Below are positions 20,627 to 31,277 of a stretch of DNA of 64,000 nt, piece after piece. Each line of letters opens with the position of its first letter. Within the stretch, counting starts at the first letter, position 1. The stretch comes from an uncultured Gammaproteobacteria bacterium (GTDB lineage Bacteria; Pseudomonadota; Gammaproteobacteria; Steroidobacterales; Foliamicaceae): positions 1,137,191-1,201,190 of the forward strand of contig OX639965.1 in NCBI GenBank assembly GCA_951828235.1. The letters are read 5' to 3'. The position numbers and the translations under genes were made by a program. The notes beneath the pieces were generated by a model. The model was given only the letters and a program-made list of their open reading frames with translations. It searched no databases and was not told the origin of the DNA.

Positions 20627-20676
20627 GAACGCCCCTTGTGCGGCGGCGCTGACCGCCGCGATTTCATTCAAAAGCA

Positions 20677-20811
20677 ATGAAACGCACGTACCAGCCCAGC
20701 CGTATCAAACGCAAGCGCACTCACGGCTTCCGCGCCCGCATGGCGACCAAGGCCGGCCGGCTGGTCTTGAAGAGGCGCCGGAGCAAGGGGCGGGGAAGGC
20801 TGTCGCACTAG
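20677..20811 (+). CDS. rpmH: 50S ribosomal protein L34
   Basis: A 44-residue basic protein beginning [18 protein letters not shown] and ending GRGRLSH, the full L34 sequence pattern and length. It is a small structural protein of the large ribosomal subunit. It stands in its conserved place upstream of rnpA and divergent from dnaA, with its own strong promoter. It is shorter than many automatic gene-length cut-offs. Confidence 0.97.
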   Translation: MKRTYQPSRIKRKRTHGFRARMATKAGRLVLKRRRSKGRGRLSH

Positions 20812-20845
20812 TCGCCGCAAACGGCGGCCTGCGGTTGCCGGCATT

Positions 20846-20874
20846 TTGGGCGAGCCGCTGTAAAGCGATATAAT
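20846..20874 (+). promoter_or_regulatory. Sigma-70 promoter for rnpA-yidC
   Basis: TTGGGC at 20846-20851, a 17-nt spacer, and a perfect TATAAT at 20869-20874. The -10 box is embedded in an inverted repeat AGCGAT-ATA-ATCGCT (20864-20878), which could act as an operator or simply be coincidental. It lies about 45 nt before the rnpA start. Confidence 0.65.
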
Positions 20875-20920
20875 CGCTGAAAAATCAACAACTTACGGTA
20901 TCCATCGGCACTTGCAGGGC

Positions 20921-21298
20921 ATGACCGTGAAACGGCTGAATTACCCTCGTGACTCCCGCCTGCTCAAGGCATCGGAGTTTCGCGCCGTCTTTCGCACCGG
21001 CCGGCGGGCGCGCTCCGGCCCCCTGCACGCGCGCCTTCGCCGCAATGGCAGTCAGCGTGGCCGACTGGGGCTGGCGGTGAGCCGGAGGGCCGCCCGCAAC
21101 GCTGTGATTCGCAACCGGGTCCGGCGCCAGCTTAGGGAGAGTTTCCGGGTAAACCAGCGCCGGCTGGCAGGGCTGGATATCGTGGTTAGCCTTTCCCGGC
21201 GCACTGCCGGCGGCAGGATAGATCTCCGGCCCCAGTTGCCACGCCTCTGGAGCGAGGTTGTGCGGGTGGCCGAAACGGAGGGCGAATGGAAAAGCTGA
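20921..21298 (+). CDS. rnpA: Ribonuclease P protein component
   Basis: A 125-residue basic protein that assists the RNase P RNA in maturing tRNA 5' ends. The family RNR motif is visible in AVIRNRVRRQLRESFR, and the N-terminal SRLLKASEFRAVFRTG segment is typical. ATG 20921 is chosen; TTG 20912 and GTG 20927 are alternatives. The 3' end overlaps yidC by 13 nt, leaving no room for the yidD gene that usually lies between the two. Confidence 0.93.
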   Translation: MTVKRLNYPRDSRLLKASEFRAVFRTGRRARSGPLHARLRRNGSQRGRLGLAVSRRAARNAVIRNRVRRQLRESFRVNQRRLAGLDIVVSLSRRTAGGRIDLRPQLPRLWSEVVRVAETEGEWKS

Positions 21299-22965
21299 GG
21301 TTCCCGCTCTGGATCATGTTCGGCGCCATGCTGCTGTTCAGCTGGCAGGCCTGGAACCAGGACCGCGTTCGCAGCGATGCCGAATCGGCGCCGGTTTCCG
21401 GCGATTTGCCCGCGCCGGCGTCACGGGCCGCTCCTTCCGAGACCGACCTGCCCGAACTGCCGTCCGTTTCCGGCGCGCAGTCCGGAGAGGACCAGGTGGA
21501 AATGCCCTCCCGCCTGGCGCCGCCGGCGCCCGTGGTGCGGGTGGTCACCGATGTGCTGGAGCTGTCCATCAGCAAGGTGGGCGGCGACCTGGTGGAAGCG
21601 GTATTGCTGGATTACCCGGTGGACAAGAAGGATGAATCGGCCAAGGTGCGTCTGCTGAGCGCGACGCCGGGCGCGGAGTACACCTTGAGCACCGGCCTGC
21701 GGGCGGTGGATGACGCGCCGGAAGCCAATCATCATGAGAGCTTCACGAGCGAGCTCAGCGAGTACCGGCTGCGCGAGGGGGATGAAGATCTGGTGGTGCC
21801 GCTCAGCTGGAGCAGGGGCGGCGTCAGCGTGACCAAGCTGTACACGTTTCGCCCCGGGAGTTACACGGTCGAGGTGGAGCAGGTGCTGCGCAACGAAAGC
21901 AGCGAGGAATACGGGGCGGCGCCCTACGTGCTGCTGCGCCGCGTGCATCTGCCCGAAAAGCGCTCCATGTTCAACGTCGACACGTACTCCTTTACCGGTC
22001 CGGTCTACTATGACGGCGACAGCTACGACCGTATGGACGTGGACGACCTTGAGGACGAGCCGCTCAGCGAGACTGCCATCGCCGGCTGGGTGGGTTCCAT
22101 ACAGCACCACTTCGTAGCCGCGGCTGTCCCCGATGGCGAACAGGCCTACCGTTACGACGGCCGCGTATCGCAGCGCACCTACCGCCTGAGCGCAATCGGG
22201 CCGGTGCGGGCCGTGCCTCCGGGCGGCGAAGAGCGTTTTCTGTCGCAGTTGTTCGTCGGCCCCAAGCTGCAATCACAGCTCAAGGAAACGGCTCCGGGAC
22301 TGGAACTGACCGTGGACTACGGCATTTTCACGGTATTCGCCCAGCCTCTTTTCTGGCTGCTGAAGACCCTGTTCGCGGGCGTGGGCAACTGGGGCTGGGC
22401 CATTATCCTCGCCACCCTGATCATCAAGGCGGTGCTGTTTCCGCTGACGGAAGCCAGCGGCAGGTCCATGGCCCGCATGCGCAAACTGCAGCCTCGGATG
22501 AAGTCCATCCAGGAACGGTTCAAGGACGATCCGCAGGGGCGCAACCGGGCCACGATGGAGTTGTACAAGTCGGAGAAGGTCAACCCGGCTGCCGGCTGCC
22601 TGCCCATATTCATCCAGCTGCCGTTCTTCATCGCGTTCTACTGGGTGCTGGTTGAGAGCGTGGAGATCCGCCAGGCGCCTTTCCTGTTGTGGATCAACGA
22701 CCTGTCGTCGCGCGACCCGATTTTCGTGCTTCCCGCGCTCATGGGGGCGGCGATGTTCTGGCAGCAGAAGCTGAATCCCAAGCCCCCGGATCCCATGCAG
22801 GCGAAGATCATGATGGCCATGCCGGTGATGTTCACCGTGTTTTTCATGTTCTTCCCCTCCGGGCTGGTGTTGTACTGGCTGACCAATTCGATTTTCTCCA
22901 CCTTGCAGCAATGGCGGATCAATCGCCGGACCGATCAGGCGCCCAAGGGGCGGGCGGCACGATAG
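21286..22965 (+). CDS. yidC: Membrane protein insertase YidC
   Basis: A 559-residue inner-membrane insertase that places proteins into the membrane with or without SecYEG. TM1 is near residues 5-20 (FPLWIMFGAMLLFSW), then a Pro-rich linker and a large periplasmic beta domain (about 75-345). The conserved C-terminal core follows, with FWLLKTLFAG, IKAVLFPLTEAS, MKSIQERF, NPAAGCLPIFIQLPFFIAFY and the last TM VMFTVFFMFFPSGLVLYW. The length fits proteobacterial YidC. mnmE starts 55 nt before its stop in another frame. Confidence 0.96.
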   Translation: MEKLRFPLWIMFGAMLLFSWQAWNQDRVRSDAESAPVSGDLPAPASRAAPSETDLPELPSVSGAQSGEDQVEMPSRLAPPAPVVRVVTDVLELSISKVGGDLVEAVLLDYPVDKKDESAKVRLLSATPGAEYTLSTGLRAVDDAPEANHHESFTSELSEYRLREGDEDLVVPLSWSRGGVSVTKLYTFRPGSYTVEVEQVLRNESSEEYGAAPYVLLRRVHLPEKRSMFNVDTYSFTGPVYYDGDSYDRMDVDDLEDEPLSETAIAGWVGSIQHHFVAAAVPDGEQAYRYDGRVSQRTYRLSAIGPVRAVPPGGEERFLSQLFVGPKLQSQLKETAPGLELTVDYGIFTVFAQPLFWLLKTLFAGVGNWGWAIILATLIIKAVLFPLTEASGRSMARMRKLQPRMKSIQERFKDDPQGRNRATMELYKSEKVNPAAGCLPIFIQLPFFIAFYWVLVESVEIRQAPFLLWINDLSSRDPIFVLPALMGAAMFWQQKLNPKPPDPMQAKIMMAMPVMFTVFFMFFPSGLVLYWLTNSIFSTLQQWRINRRTDQAPKGRAAR

Positions 22966-24254
22966 TCGCCTGCGCCACGCCGCCCGGGCGTGGCGGCGTG
23001 GCGGTTATCCGTGTATCGGGCACGGGCGTGCGCGGCATCGCCGCGGAAATGCTCGGCCAGCTGCCGCCGGCGCGCAGTGCCTGTCTGGTGTCGCTGAGGG
23101 AGTCGTCGGGAGAAATGCTGGATCGGGGCCTGGCGCTGTTCTTTCCGGCGCCCAACTCCTTCACCGGCGAGGACGTGCTGGAACTGCAGGTGCACGGCAG
23201 TCCGGTAGTCTGCGACCTGCTCACCGAGCGAATCTGCGAACTCGGCGCGCGGCCTGCCGGCCCGGGCGAGTTCTCGCGGCGGGCGTTTCTCAATGACCGC
23301 ATGGACCTTTCGCAGGCTGAAGCGGTGGCCGATCTCATTGACGCGGCCAGCGCGGCCGCGGCGCGCGCAGCCGCACGCAGCCTGCGCGGAGCGTTCTCGG
23401 AAGCCGTTGAGGAACTGGTCTCCCGCCTGACCGGGCTGCGGGCCCACCTGGAGGCCACGCTGGACTTCCCCGACGAAGAGATCAACCCGCTGGAGGACAG
23501 CGCGCTGAAGGAGGGTTTCGGGGAACTTGGAAAGCGCTTTGTCCGTGTGACGGAGGCGGCGGAACGGGGGCGTATCCTGCGCGACGGACTGAACGTCGTG
23601 ATTTCCGGCCCTCCCAATGCCGGGAAGTCTTCGCTGATGAATGCCCTGGCGGGTGAATCCGCCGCCATCGTCGCCGACGAACCCGGCACCACGCGCGACC
23701 TGGTGCGGGCGCAGGTCGGCATTCGGGGCGTCCCCGTGGAACTGGTCGATACCGCGGGCCTGCGCAGCGCCGACGGGGACGTGGAGCGGGAAGGCGTGCG
23801 CCGGGCCCGCTCCGCGCGCGAACAGGCGGACCTGGTCCTCGAGGTGTTGGACGCGGCCGCGGGTGGCCCGGAGCCGCGGCCGGGAGAAAGAACCATCGTT
23901 GTGCGCAACAAGATCGACCTGACCGGCGAACCCCCGGGGTTGCTGCCGGACGCCGCGGTGAACGTCAGCGCCAGGACGGGCGCCGGTCTGGATGCGCTCA
24001 GGAGACTCATGGCGGGGGCCGCCGGGGGTGCCGGTGAAGGCGCATTCTCGGCCCGGTCGCGGCACGTCAACAGCCTGAAGGAGGCGAGGCGGCGCTATCT
24101 TGCGGCGGGCGTCCTGTTCAACGAAGGACATTCCGCGGAGGTGGTTGCGGAAGAACTGCGGCTGGCCCAGGAGCACCTCGGCGAAATTACCGGCGCGGTC
24201 AGCAGCGACGACCTGTTGGGAGAGATCTTCTCGCAATTCTGTATCGGGAAGTAA
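22911..24254 (+). CDS. mnmE: tRNA-U34 modification GTPase MnmE
   Basis: A 447-residue GTPase that works with MnmG to build cmnm5U at tRNA wobble position 34. The N-terminal domain opens [21 protein letters not shown]. The G domain has [28 protein letters not shown] and NKIDL. The C-terminus ends in the CIGK motif that holds the catalytic Cys. ATG 22911 (MADQSPDR) is inside the end of yidC; the longer frame from 22689 has no homology before this point. mnmG follows after 70 bp. Confidence 0.96.
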   Translation: MADQSPDRSGAQGAGGTIVACATPPGRGGVAVIRVSGTGVRGIAAEMLGQLPPARSACLVSLRESSGEMLDRGLALFFPAPNSFTGEDVLELQVHGSPVVCDLLTERICELGARPAGPGEFSRRAFLNDRMDLSQAEAVADLIDAASAAAARAAARSLRGAFSEAVEELVSRLTGLRAHLEATLDFPDEEINPLEDSALKEGFGELGKRFVRVTEAAERGRILRDGLNVVISGPPNAGKSSLMNALAGESAAIVADEPGTTRDLVRAQVGIRGVPVELVDTAGLRSADGDVEREGVRRARSAREQADLVLEVLDAAAGGPEPRPGERTIVVRNKIDLTGEPPGLLPDAAVNVSARTGAGLDALRRLMAGAAGGAGEGAFSARSRHVNSLKEARRRYLAAGVLFNEGHSAEVVAEELRLAQEHLGEITGAVSSDDLLGEIFSQFCIGK

Positions 24255-24324
24255 AATCCTGCTCCCTGATGCCAGCGCTAACCTGGGCACGGGCACGCTT
24301 TTTCGGGACAGGACGGCCAGGTGG

Positions 24325-26196
24325 ATGAGCCAAGCGGAGTTTGACGTCATCGTTGTGGGCGGCGGCCACGCCGGTACCGAGGCCGCGCTGGCGGCAGCGC
24401 GCATGGGAGCGCGCGTCCTGTTGATCACCCACAGCCTGGACACGCTCGGACAAATGAGCTGCAACCCGGCGATCGGCGGCGTGGGCAAGGGGCACCTGGC
24501 GCGCGAGATCGACGCGCTGGGCGGAACCATGGCGTGGGCGGCGGATCATGCCGGCATCCATTTCCGTCGACTTAACGCCAGCAAGGGTCCGGCGGTGCGC
24601 GCCACGCGGGCGCAGGCAGACCGGCTGCTGTACAAGACGGCCATACGGCGGGCCCTGGAAGCGGCGCCCGGACTGACGCTGTTTCAGGACAGCGCGGACG
24701 ATCTGGTGCTTGAGAAGGACCGCGTGTGTGGGGTCAGGACCCGGTCGGGACTGGAATTTCATGCCGGGGCGGTGGTGCTGACTGTCGGGACCTTCCTGGG
24801 CGGACAGATCCACATGGGCAAATCGCGGCACGCCGCCGGCCGTGCCGGAGATCCGCCGGCAAACCGCCTGGCCGGGCGCTTGCGGGACCTCAATCTGCCG
24901 GTGGGGAGGCTGAAGACGGGAACGCCGCCCAGGCTGGACGGCGGCACGATCGATTTCTCGGTAATGTACCGGCAGCCGGGCGACCGGCCAAGACCGGTCT
25001 TCTCGTTCATGGGCCGTATTGAGCAGCACCCGCGCCAGGTGGATTGCCACATTACGCGCACGACCCCGGCCACGCACGAAATCGTCCGCGCCCGGCTTCA
25101 TCAGTCGCCCATGTACAGCGGCGCAATCGAGGGCGTGGGTCCGCGCTATTGCCCCTCGCTGGAGGACAAGGTGGTGCGTTTCGCCGACCGCGAGTCGCAC
25201 CAGATTTTCGTGGAGCCGGAGGGCCTGAGTACGGCGGAGGTCTATCCCAATGGGATTTCCACCAGCCTTCCGGCGGACGTGCAGCGTGAGTTCCTGGCCA
25301 CGATTCCCGGGTTCGAGCGGGCCCGCATGACGCGTCCGGGATATGCTATCGAATACGACTATTTCGACCCGCGGGAGCTGGGGCCGGACCTGCAGACGCA
25401 GGCCCTGGCCGGCCTGTATTTTGCCGGCCAGATCAACGGCACGACCGGGTACGAGGAAGCGGCGGCGCAAGGCTTGCTGGCCGGGATCAACGCGGTGCTG
25501 GCCAACCGTGGAAAGCCGCCTTTCACGCCCGTGCGCGAGGAAGCCTATATGGGGGTGCTGGTGGACGACCTGGTGACCCGCGGCGTCACCGAGCCGTACC
25601 GGATGTTTACCAGCCGCGCCGAGTACCGCCTGCGGCTGCGGGAGGACAACGCCGATGCGCGGCTGACCCCTGAGGGGAGGCGGCTGGGGCTGGTTGCCGA
25701 GGAGCGCTGGAAGGCCTTCTGCCTCAAGCAGGAAGCGATCGCACGGGAAACGCAGCGGCTTGAGCAGTGCAGGGCGCCGGATCCTCAGGGCGACGCACGC
25801 AGCGCCGACACTGCCCTGACGCTGCTACGCCGCCCGGATTGGGATTACCGGCGCGTGACGTCCCTGCCGCGGGTGGGAGCGCGCACGGTGGCCGACGGCG
25901 AATGGCCCGAGCTGGCCCGGCAGGTTGAGAAGGGCGTAGAGATCGAGGTTCGCTACGCCGGCTACCTCAAGCGGCAGGGAGCGGAGATCAGGCGCAACCG
26001 GCAGATGCGGGGCATGCCGCTGCCCGCGGAACTGGACTACGCGGTGGTGCGGGGCCTGTCCAACGAGGTCCGCGAGAAGCTGGCGCAAGCCCGCCCGGCC
26101 ACCATCGGTCAGGCGGAAAGAATCCCGGGGATGACGCCGGCGGCGGTTTCCCAGTTGCTGGTTCACCTGAAGAAGCGGGAGTTGCGATGCGCTTGA
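24325..26196 (+). CDS. mnmG: tRNA uridine-34 carboxymethylaminomethyl enzyme MnmG
   Basis: A 623-residue FAD protein, partner of MnmE. The Rossmann FAD motif is [14 protein letters not shown] at residues 8-21, followed by [28 protein letters not shown], the C-terminal [16 protein letters not shown], and [14 protein letters not shown] near the end. ATG 24325 gives the standard N-terminus; a longer frame to 24100 is not homologous. The end overlaps the start of oppA by 10 nt. In most relatives rsmG comes next, but here an ABC transporter block intervenes. Confidence 0.97.
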   Translation: MSQAEFDVIVVGGGHAGTEAALAAARMGARVLLITHSLDTLGQMSCNPAIGGVGKGHLAREIDALGGTMAWAADHAGIHFRRLNASKGPAVRATRAQADRLLYKTAIRRALEAAPGLTLFQDSADDLVLEKDRVCGVRTRSGLEFHAGAVVLTVGTFLGGQIHMGKSRHAAGRAGDPPANRLAGRLRDLNLPVGRLKTGTPPRLDGGTIDFSVMYRQPGDRPRPVFSFMGRIEQHPRQVDCHITRTTPATHEIVRARLHQSPMYSGAIEGVGPRYCPSLEDKVVRFADRESHQIFVEPEGLSTAEVYPNGISTSLPADVQREFLATIPGFERARMTRPGYAIEYDYFDPRELGPDLQTQALAGLYFAGQINGTTGYEEAAAQGLLAGINAVLANRGKPPFTPVREEAYMGVLVDDLVTRGVTEPYRMFTSRAEYRLRLREDNADARLTPEGRRLGLVAEERWKAFCLKQEAIARETQRLEQCRAPDPQGDARSADTALTLLRRPDWDYRRVTSLPRVGARTVADGEWPELARQVEKGVEIEVRYAGYLKRQGAEIRRNRQMRGMPLPAELDYAVVRGLSNEVREKLAQARPATIGQAERIPGMTPAAVSQLLVHLKKRELRCA

Positions 26197-27827
26197 GAAG
26201 CATGATTACCGCGGCCGCGCTGGCAATCGCGGGCTGCGGCGGAGGCGGACAGGAACAGTCGCCGGTGAGCTATGGTCCGATCGGTGGCGAAACGGGCACG
26301 GAGCTGGCGGAAGTCCAGGTTCTGCACCGTGGCAACGGAACCGAGCCGCAATCGCTGGATCCGCACCGCGCCGAAGGGGTTCCGTCATCCAACGTCCTGC
26401 GCGACCTGTTCGAGGGGCTGGTGGCCGAAGCGCCGGATGGCGAGTTGATACCCGGGGCGGCAGAGGCCTGGGAGATTTCCGAAGACGGCCTGACCTATAC
26501 CTTCACCATGCGCCCCGACGGGCGCTGGAGCAACGGCGACCTGGTCACGGCCTACGACTTCGAGTACGGCCTGCGCCGCAGCGTGGACCCGGAGACGCTG
26601 TCGCGCTATTCCAGCGTGCTGGCGCCCATCGGCAATGCCCGGGAAGTGATTGCCGGCGAACGGCCGCCGGAGGCGCTGGGCGTCGAGGCGGTTGATGAGC
26701 GCACTCTCGTGATCCGGCTTGAGACGCCCACGCCGTACCTGCTGGGCCTGCTGACCCACTCCAGCTGCTATGCGGTCCACCGCGGGGTGGTCGAGGAGCA
26801 TGGGAGCAACTGGTCGCGGGTCGAGACCCATGTCGGCAACGGCGCCTACTCACTGAAGGACTGGGTAGTCCAGTCGCACATCCACATCGAACGCAACCCG
26901 CACTACTGGGACGACGCGAACACCACCCTGGACGAAGTGTATTTCTACGCGATCGACAACCAGGACGCTGAACTGAAGCGTTACCGCGCCGACGAGCTGG
27001 ACATCACCAGCATCGTCCCGCAAAAGCAGCTCAAGTGGATCCGGGCAAACATGGCGGAGGAATTCCGCGTGACGCCGTACCTGGGCACCTACTATTTCGG
27101 CTTCAACACCACAAGGCCGCCGTTCGCCGGCAAGCCGGGCTTGAGGCGCGCGCTTTCGCTGGCGGTGAACCGCGACATCATCGTCAACGTCGTGAGCGGC
27201 GCCGGAGAACCGGTGGCCTACGGCTGGGTGCCGCCGGTGCGCGGTTATGGGCAGCAGGAACCGGAGGAAGCGGGCTGGACCCAGGAGCAGCGCGAGGCGG
27301 AAGCGCGGCGCCTGTATGCCGAGGCCGGCTACTCGGCGGACAATCCCCTGAAAGTGCAGATCCTGTACAACACCTCCGACAATCACAAGCGCATCGCCAT
27401 CGCGCTGCGCAGCATGTGGAAGGAAGTGCTGGGCATGGAAACCACGCTGGCCAACCAGGAATGGAAGGTCTTCCTCGAAACGCGCAAGGGGAAGCAGGAA
27501 ACCGAGGTCTACCGCGCCGGGTGGATCGGCGATTACGAGGACGCCTATACCTTTGCGCAGTTGCTCGAGTCGAGCAACGAGCAGAACGATTCCGGTTACG
27601 ACAATCCCGAATACGATGCGCTGCTCGCGGCCGCTTCCGCGGAGCCGGACATCGCCCGGCGGGCCGAATACCTTCAACAAGCCGAGCGGCTGATGCTGGC
27701 GGATCAACCCATCCTGCCGTTGCACTTCTATGTCACCAAGCGGATGGTCAAGCCCTGGGTGAGCGGCTACGAAGGTAATATCATGGATCACATATACGCA
27801 CGGCACTTGAGTATCCTGAAGCACTAG
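26187..27827 (+). CDS. oppA: Oligopeptide ABC transporter, substrate-binding lipoprotein
   Basis: A 546-residue SBP_bac_5 family protein. A lipobox AIAGC puts the lipidated Cys at residue 17, so it is anchored in the periplasm. It then reads [15 protein letters not shown] and [13 protein letters not shown], typical of OppA-type peptide receptors, and continues to the [19 protein letters not shown] region near the C-terminus. GGGAG lies before the ATG, which overlaps mnmG by 10 nt. Its permease and ATPase genes come 2.5 kb later, after an unrelated-looking exporter pair. Peptide is the best guess for substrate. Confidence 0.9.
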   Translation: MRLRSMITAAALAIAGCGGGGQEQSPVSYGPIGGETGTELAEVQVLHRGNGTEPQSLDPHRAEGVPSSNVLRDLFEGLVAEAPDGELIPGAAEAWEISEDGLTYTFTMRPDGRWSNGDLVTAYDFEYGLRRSVDPETLSRYSSVLAPIGNAREVIAGERPPEALGVEAVDERTLVIRLETPTPYLLGLLTHSSCYAVHRGVVEEHGSNWSRVETHVGNGAYSLKDWVVQSHIHIERNPHYWDDANTTLDEVYFYAIDNQDAELKRYRADELDITSIVPQKQLKWIRANMAEEFRVTPYLGTYYFGFNTTRPPFAGKPGLRRALSLAVNRDIIVNVVSGAGEPVAYGWVPPVRGYGQQEPEEAGWTQEQREAEARRLYAEAGYSADNPLKVQILYNTSDNHKRIAIALRSMWKEVLGMETTLANQEWKVFLETRKGKQETEVYRAGWIGDYEDAYTFAQLLESSNEQNDSGYDNPEYDALLAAASAEPDIARRAEYLQQAERLMLADQPILPLHFYVTKRMVKPWVSGYEGNIMDHIYARHLSILKH

Positions 27828-27905
27828 GGTCGTGTCCCGACACTGGACCGGCGCACAAATAACAACACAGGGATTGCGGTGCCCCCGGGATCAGGGAGGC
27901 TGCAG

Positions 27906-28676
27906 TTGGTTGGAAAAATTCAAGCGAAAGGGCTGAGCAAGTCCTTCGGAAAGGTTCGGGCGGTTGACGGGCTGGATCTGAACGTCGAGCCTGGGGAGAT
28001 CGTGGGCTTCCTGGGTCCGAACGGGGCCGGCAAGAGCACCACGGTAAAGATGCTGACCGGCATGATCGAGCCGGATTCGGGCCAGGCAAGGGTTTGCGAT
28101 ATCGACGTCGCGGCCGACCCCGTCGGCGCGAAGCGGTGCCTGGGGTATGTCCCGGAAAGCGGCGCGCTATATGAATCGCTGAGCCCGGCGAAGTTTCTGA
28201 GGATGGTCGGGAGCCTTTACGGCCTGCGGCCCCGGCACGCGGAGCAGCGCAAGGATCGTTTCCTGGAGCTGTTCGGCATGTCCGAGGCGCGCGATCGGCT
28301 GCTCGGAGCGTGCTCCAAGGGCATGAAGCAGAAGGTCCTCATCAGCGCGGCGCTGCTCAGCAATCCTCAGGTGTTGTTCCTTGACGAGCCGCTGAACGGG
28401 CTGGACGCCAGCGCGGCGCTGGTGGTGAAAACGCTGCTGAAGGAACTGGCCGGGCAGGGGCGTGCGATCCTGTTCTGTTCGCACATTCTCGATGTGATCG
28501 AGCGGGTGTGCACCCGCGTGGTCATCATCCATGAAGGCAGGAAGCTGGCCGAAGGCGCATCCGAGCAGATCGCCGCGGAATGTGGCGCGGACACGCTGGA
28601 AAACGCCTTTGTTGAACTGACCGGCGTGCGGGACACGGAACGCGTTGCCCGCGAGATGCTGGTGGCGCTGCAATGA
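27906..28676 (+). CDS. ABC exporter ATP-binding protein
   Basis: A 256-residue ATPase with Walker A GPNGAGKST near residue 38, the signature region LLGACSKGMKQKV, Walker B VLFLDEPLNGLD and the H-loop ILFCSHILD. The sequence fits ATPases of ABC-2 type exporters rather than importers. TTG 27906 is preferred because GGAGG lies 6 nt upstream; GTG 27879 is an alternative adding 9 residues. Its membrane partner follows with an ATGA overlap. The pair splits the opp genes. Confidence 0.85.
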   Translation: MVGKIQAKGLSKSFGKVRAVDGLDLNVEPGEIVGFLGPNGAGKSTTVKMLTGMIEPDSGQARVCDIDVAADPVGAKRCLGYVPESGALYESLSPAKFLRMVGSLYGLRPRHAEQRKDRFLELFGMSEARDRLLGACSKGMKQKVLISAALLSNPQVLFLDEPLNGLDASAALVVKTLLKELAGQGRAILFCSHILDVIERVCTRVVIIHEGRKLAEGASEQIAAECGADTLENAFVELTGVRDTERVAREMLVALQ

Positions 28677-30289
28677 CCGCAGTCCGCGCGTTGATTGAAG
28701 CGCTCGGCGCCGATTACGGTCAATGGCGCAGTCTCGTGCGGCCGCTGATGCAAGTGAGCTATCGCGTGCTGCAGAACAGCATGCAAGTGGCCGGGCGAAA
28801 GGCCAATGCGAGGCCCGTCTCCCGGTTCACGATATTTCTGATGCTGACTTTTGGCCTCGTATTCGCAGTGTTGGCAGAAAAGCTGGGGAACGCGTTTTCC
28901 CTGAGCCTGACGGTGCTGACCTACGTGGCGGTAGCCGTGTTCTTTCTCCTCCTCCAGAATTTCCGGGCGGTGACGGTCACGCCACAGGATTACCAGGTGT
29001 TGGGACATCGGCCGGTCAGCCCCAGGACCTATCTCATTGCGCGGCTTACGGTAATCATGGCGCAACAGGCGATCATTACGGCGCTGCTCGCGGTTCCCGC
29101 CGTGCTCGTCTGCGGGTTTCGTTTCGGCTGGATGCCGGCGCTTGCCCTGCTCCTGGCGGCCTTCCTGCTCGTGTTCTGTGCCCTGCTGCTTGCGGTTTCC
29201 ACGTTTGCGACCGTGATCGAGAACGTGGGCGCCGAAAGGCTTGCCCGCGCCCTGATCTGGGCGCAACTCGCGCTGCTGGCGCTTTACCTGGGACCCATGC
29301 TGTTTGAGGAATGGGCGATCGCTCTGATTGAAGGGGTCGGGTCCGGGCCGCACGGCTGGCTGCTGGCGCTGCCCACGGCCTGGTTTGCAGGCCTGGCGAC
29401 GCTGGCGGCGGGGGAATTCACGGTTGGAGCCTGGGCATGCCTGTTGGCCGTGCTGGGCAGCAGCGCCGGACTGGCCTGGCTTGCCCGCGACAAGCTGTCG
29501 CTTGCGACCGGCCAGAAGTTGGCTTCGATGGCGGCCGCAAGCGCGAAGAGCCGTTCCGCCGGGCGATTCACCGGACGGATTCGTCCCGGAAAGAGCCGGC
29601 TCGGTCCGGCCGCCACGCTCGCCTGGCGGCAATTGCGCCACGACATGAGGTTCCGAACGGGAGTGATCGGCACAGTCCCGCTGTTCGCACTCTATTTCAT
29701 CGTGTCGCTTCAGTTGTCGGGCCGGGTGGACCCCTTTGTTTCCGGCGCGAGTGCACTCGGTGCGCTCGGGCTGATCGGCATTCACGCCAGCGTAATGATG
29801 GCCCCGGCATTGCTGCTTGAGCAGCTGTACCACAGCGAGTCCTGGCGGGCCGCCTGGGTCTTCTACGCCACACCGGCAAACCGGGCGCATATTGCGGCCC
29901 GCGTGCGACACTTTGTGACGATCTGCTTTTTCCTGCCCTATCTCGCACTGGCTGCCATCGGTCTCGCGTGGCGGTTCGAAGAAGTCTGGCACGGGTTAGT
30001 TCACGCTGTCCTTTTGGGGGCCCTCGGCGTTCTGATCATGCAGGTGGCGCAGTTCCTCTGGCCGAGGCTGCCTTTTGCGCTCCCGCATAATCGCCCCCGT
30101 GCGCGTCTGCCGAGTTTCCTGACTTTGTTGGGCTGTTTGATCCTTGCCGTGGGGTTGGCGTTTTACGCCTCGTTCGCCTATGCGCGAACGACCTGGGCGA
30201 TCGGGACCTTTGCCGCCGTTGCGCTGTGCGTCGCGGGGATGGAGTGGATTCTGCCGGCGCGCCTGAACCGCAGGCTGCGCTGGCTGTAA
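28673..30289 (+). CDS. ABC-2 type exporter membrane protein
   Basis: A 538-residue protein with many hydrophobic segments, beginning with FTIFLMLTFGLVFAVLAEKL and continuing through LTYVAVAVFFLLL, ITALLAVPAVLVCG, LALLLAAFLLVFCALLLAV and several more after residue 330. A soluble linker lies around 290-325. It is translationally coupled (ATGA) to the ATPase upstream, so the two form one exporter. No substrate can be named; I do not recognise a characterised family beyond ABC-2-like permeases. Confidence 0.75.
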   Translation: MTAVRALIEALGADYGQWRSLVRPLMQVSYRVLQNSMQVAGRKANARPVSRFTIFLMLTFGLVFAVLAEKLGNAFSLSLTVLTYVAVAVFFLLLQNFRAVTVTPQDYQVLGHRPVSPRTYLIARLTVIMAQQAIITALLAVPAVLVCGFRFGWMPALALLLAAFLLVFCALLLAVSTFATVIENVGAERLARALIWAQLALLALYLGPMLFEEWAIALIEGVGSGPHGWLLALPTAWFAGLATLAAGEFTVGAWACLLAVLGSSAGLAWLARDKLSLATGQKLASMAAASAKSRSAGRFTGRIRPGKSRLGPAATLAWRQLRHDMRFRTGVIGTVPLFALYFIVSLQLSGRVDPFVSGASALGALGLIGIHASVMMAPALLLEQLYHSESWRAAWVFYATPANRAHIAARVRHFVTICFFLPYLALAAIGLAWRFEEVWHGLVHAVLLGALGVLIMQVAQFLWPRLPFALPHNRPRARLPSFLTLLGCLILAVGLAFYASFAYARTTWAIGTFAAVALCVAGMEWILPARLNRRLRWL

Positions 30290-30329
30290 ACGGAAGGCCG
30301 GCGCCAATCCCCGCGGTTATGATGCGCGG

Positions 30330-31268
30330 GTGTTTCGCTACGCTCTAAGGCGCGTTTTCGCGGCGATCCCGACGCTGCTGATACTCATCGCGCTGGCGTT
30401 CTTCATGATCCGCGCGGCGCCCGGCGGTCCCTTCGATACGGAAAAGACGCTGCACCCGGATATCGAGGCCAAGATCCGTGCGGCCTACCATCTCGACGAG
30501 CCGCTGGTTCAGCAACTGGGCCGCTACCTGTTGGGCTTGAGCCGTGGCGACTTCGGTCCGTCGTTCCAGTACACCGACCGCACAGTGACCGAGCTGATCC
30601 GGGAGGGCTTCCCCGTGTCCCTGCAGCTGGGCGCCTGCGCCATGCTGCTGGCGCTGCTGGTGGGGGTCAGCGCCGGCAGCTGGGCGGCGCTGCGCCAGAA
30701 CCGGGCGTCGGACCATGCGGTGATGGCGGTGAGCATGACCGGCATATCGATCCCCAACTTCGTGGTCGGCCCGCTGCTGATACTGGTGTTCGCGGTGCAC
30801 CTCAACTGGTTGCCGGCGGGGGGCTGGCCATCGGGCGGCCTGGCGGAAAGGCTGCCGAACATGGTGATGCCGGTGGTGGCGCTGGCGCTGCCGCAGGTCG
30901 CCTACATCGCGCGCCTGACCCGCGGCAGCATGATCGAGGTGCTCAGGAGCAACTTCATCCGCATGGCCCGGGCCCAGGGACTGGCCCCATCGACGATATT
31001 GCTGCGGCACGCGCTCAAACCCGGCCTGCTTCCGGTGCTCTCCTACCTGGGGCCGGCGACGGCGGCCGTTATCACGGGCTCGGTGGTAATCGAACAGATC
31101 TTCGGAGTGCCCGGCCTCGGCCGCCACTTCGTCCAGGGTGCGCTGAACCGCGACTACACGCTGGTCATGGGCGTGGTGGTCTTCTACGGGGTTCTCATCA
31201 TCCTGTTCAACTTTCTGGTGGACATCTGCTACGGCTTCCTGGACCCCAGGGTCCGGCAGCGGAATTAG
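30330..31268 (+). CDS. oppB: Oligopeptide ABC transporter permease B
   Basis: A 312-residue BPD_transp_1 permease. It starts MFRYALRRVFAAIPTLLILIAL, has the GDFGPSFQYTDRTV segment, and the EAA loop is near VEVLRSNFIRMARAQGL with the following GSVVIEQIFGVPGLG. These are typical DppB/OppB features. GTG 30330 is the start. oppC follows after 9 nt. Confidence 0.93.
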   Translation: MFRYALRRVFAAIPTLLILIALAFFMIRAAPGGPFDTEKTLHPDIEAKIRAAYHLDEPLVQQLGRYLLGLSRGDFGPSFQYTDRTVTELIREGFPVSLQLGACAMLLALLVGVSAGSWAALRQNRASDHAVMAVSMTGISIPNFVVGPLLILVFAVHLNWLPAGGWPSGGLAERLPNMVMPVVALALPQVAYIARLTRGSMIEVLRSNFIRMARAQGLAPSTILLRHALKPGLLPVLSYLGPATAAVITGSVVIEQIFGVPGLGRHFVQGALNRDYTLVMGVVVFYGVLIILFNFLVDICYGFLDPRVRQRN

Positions 31269-31277
31269 GGACCTGAG

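Noticed and set aside
27828..27880. Short GTGTCCCGACAC-like hairpin after oppA as a terminator
   Set aside because: The stem is about 5 bp and lacks a T-run; too weak to call.
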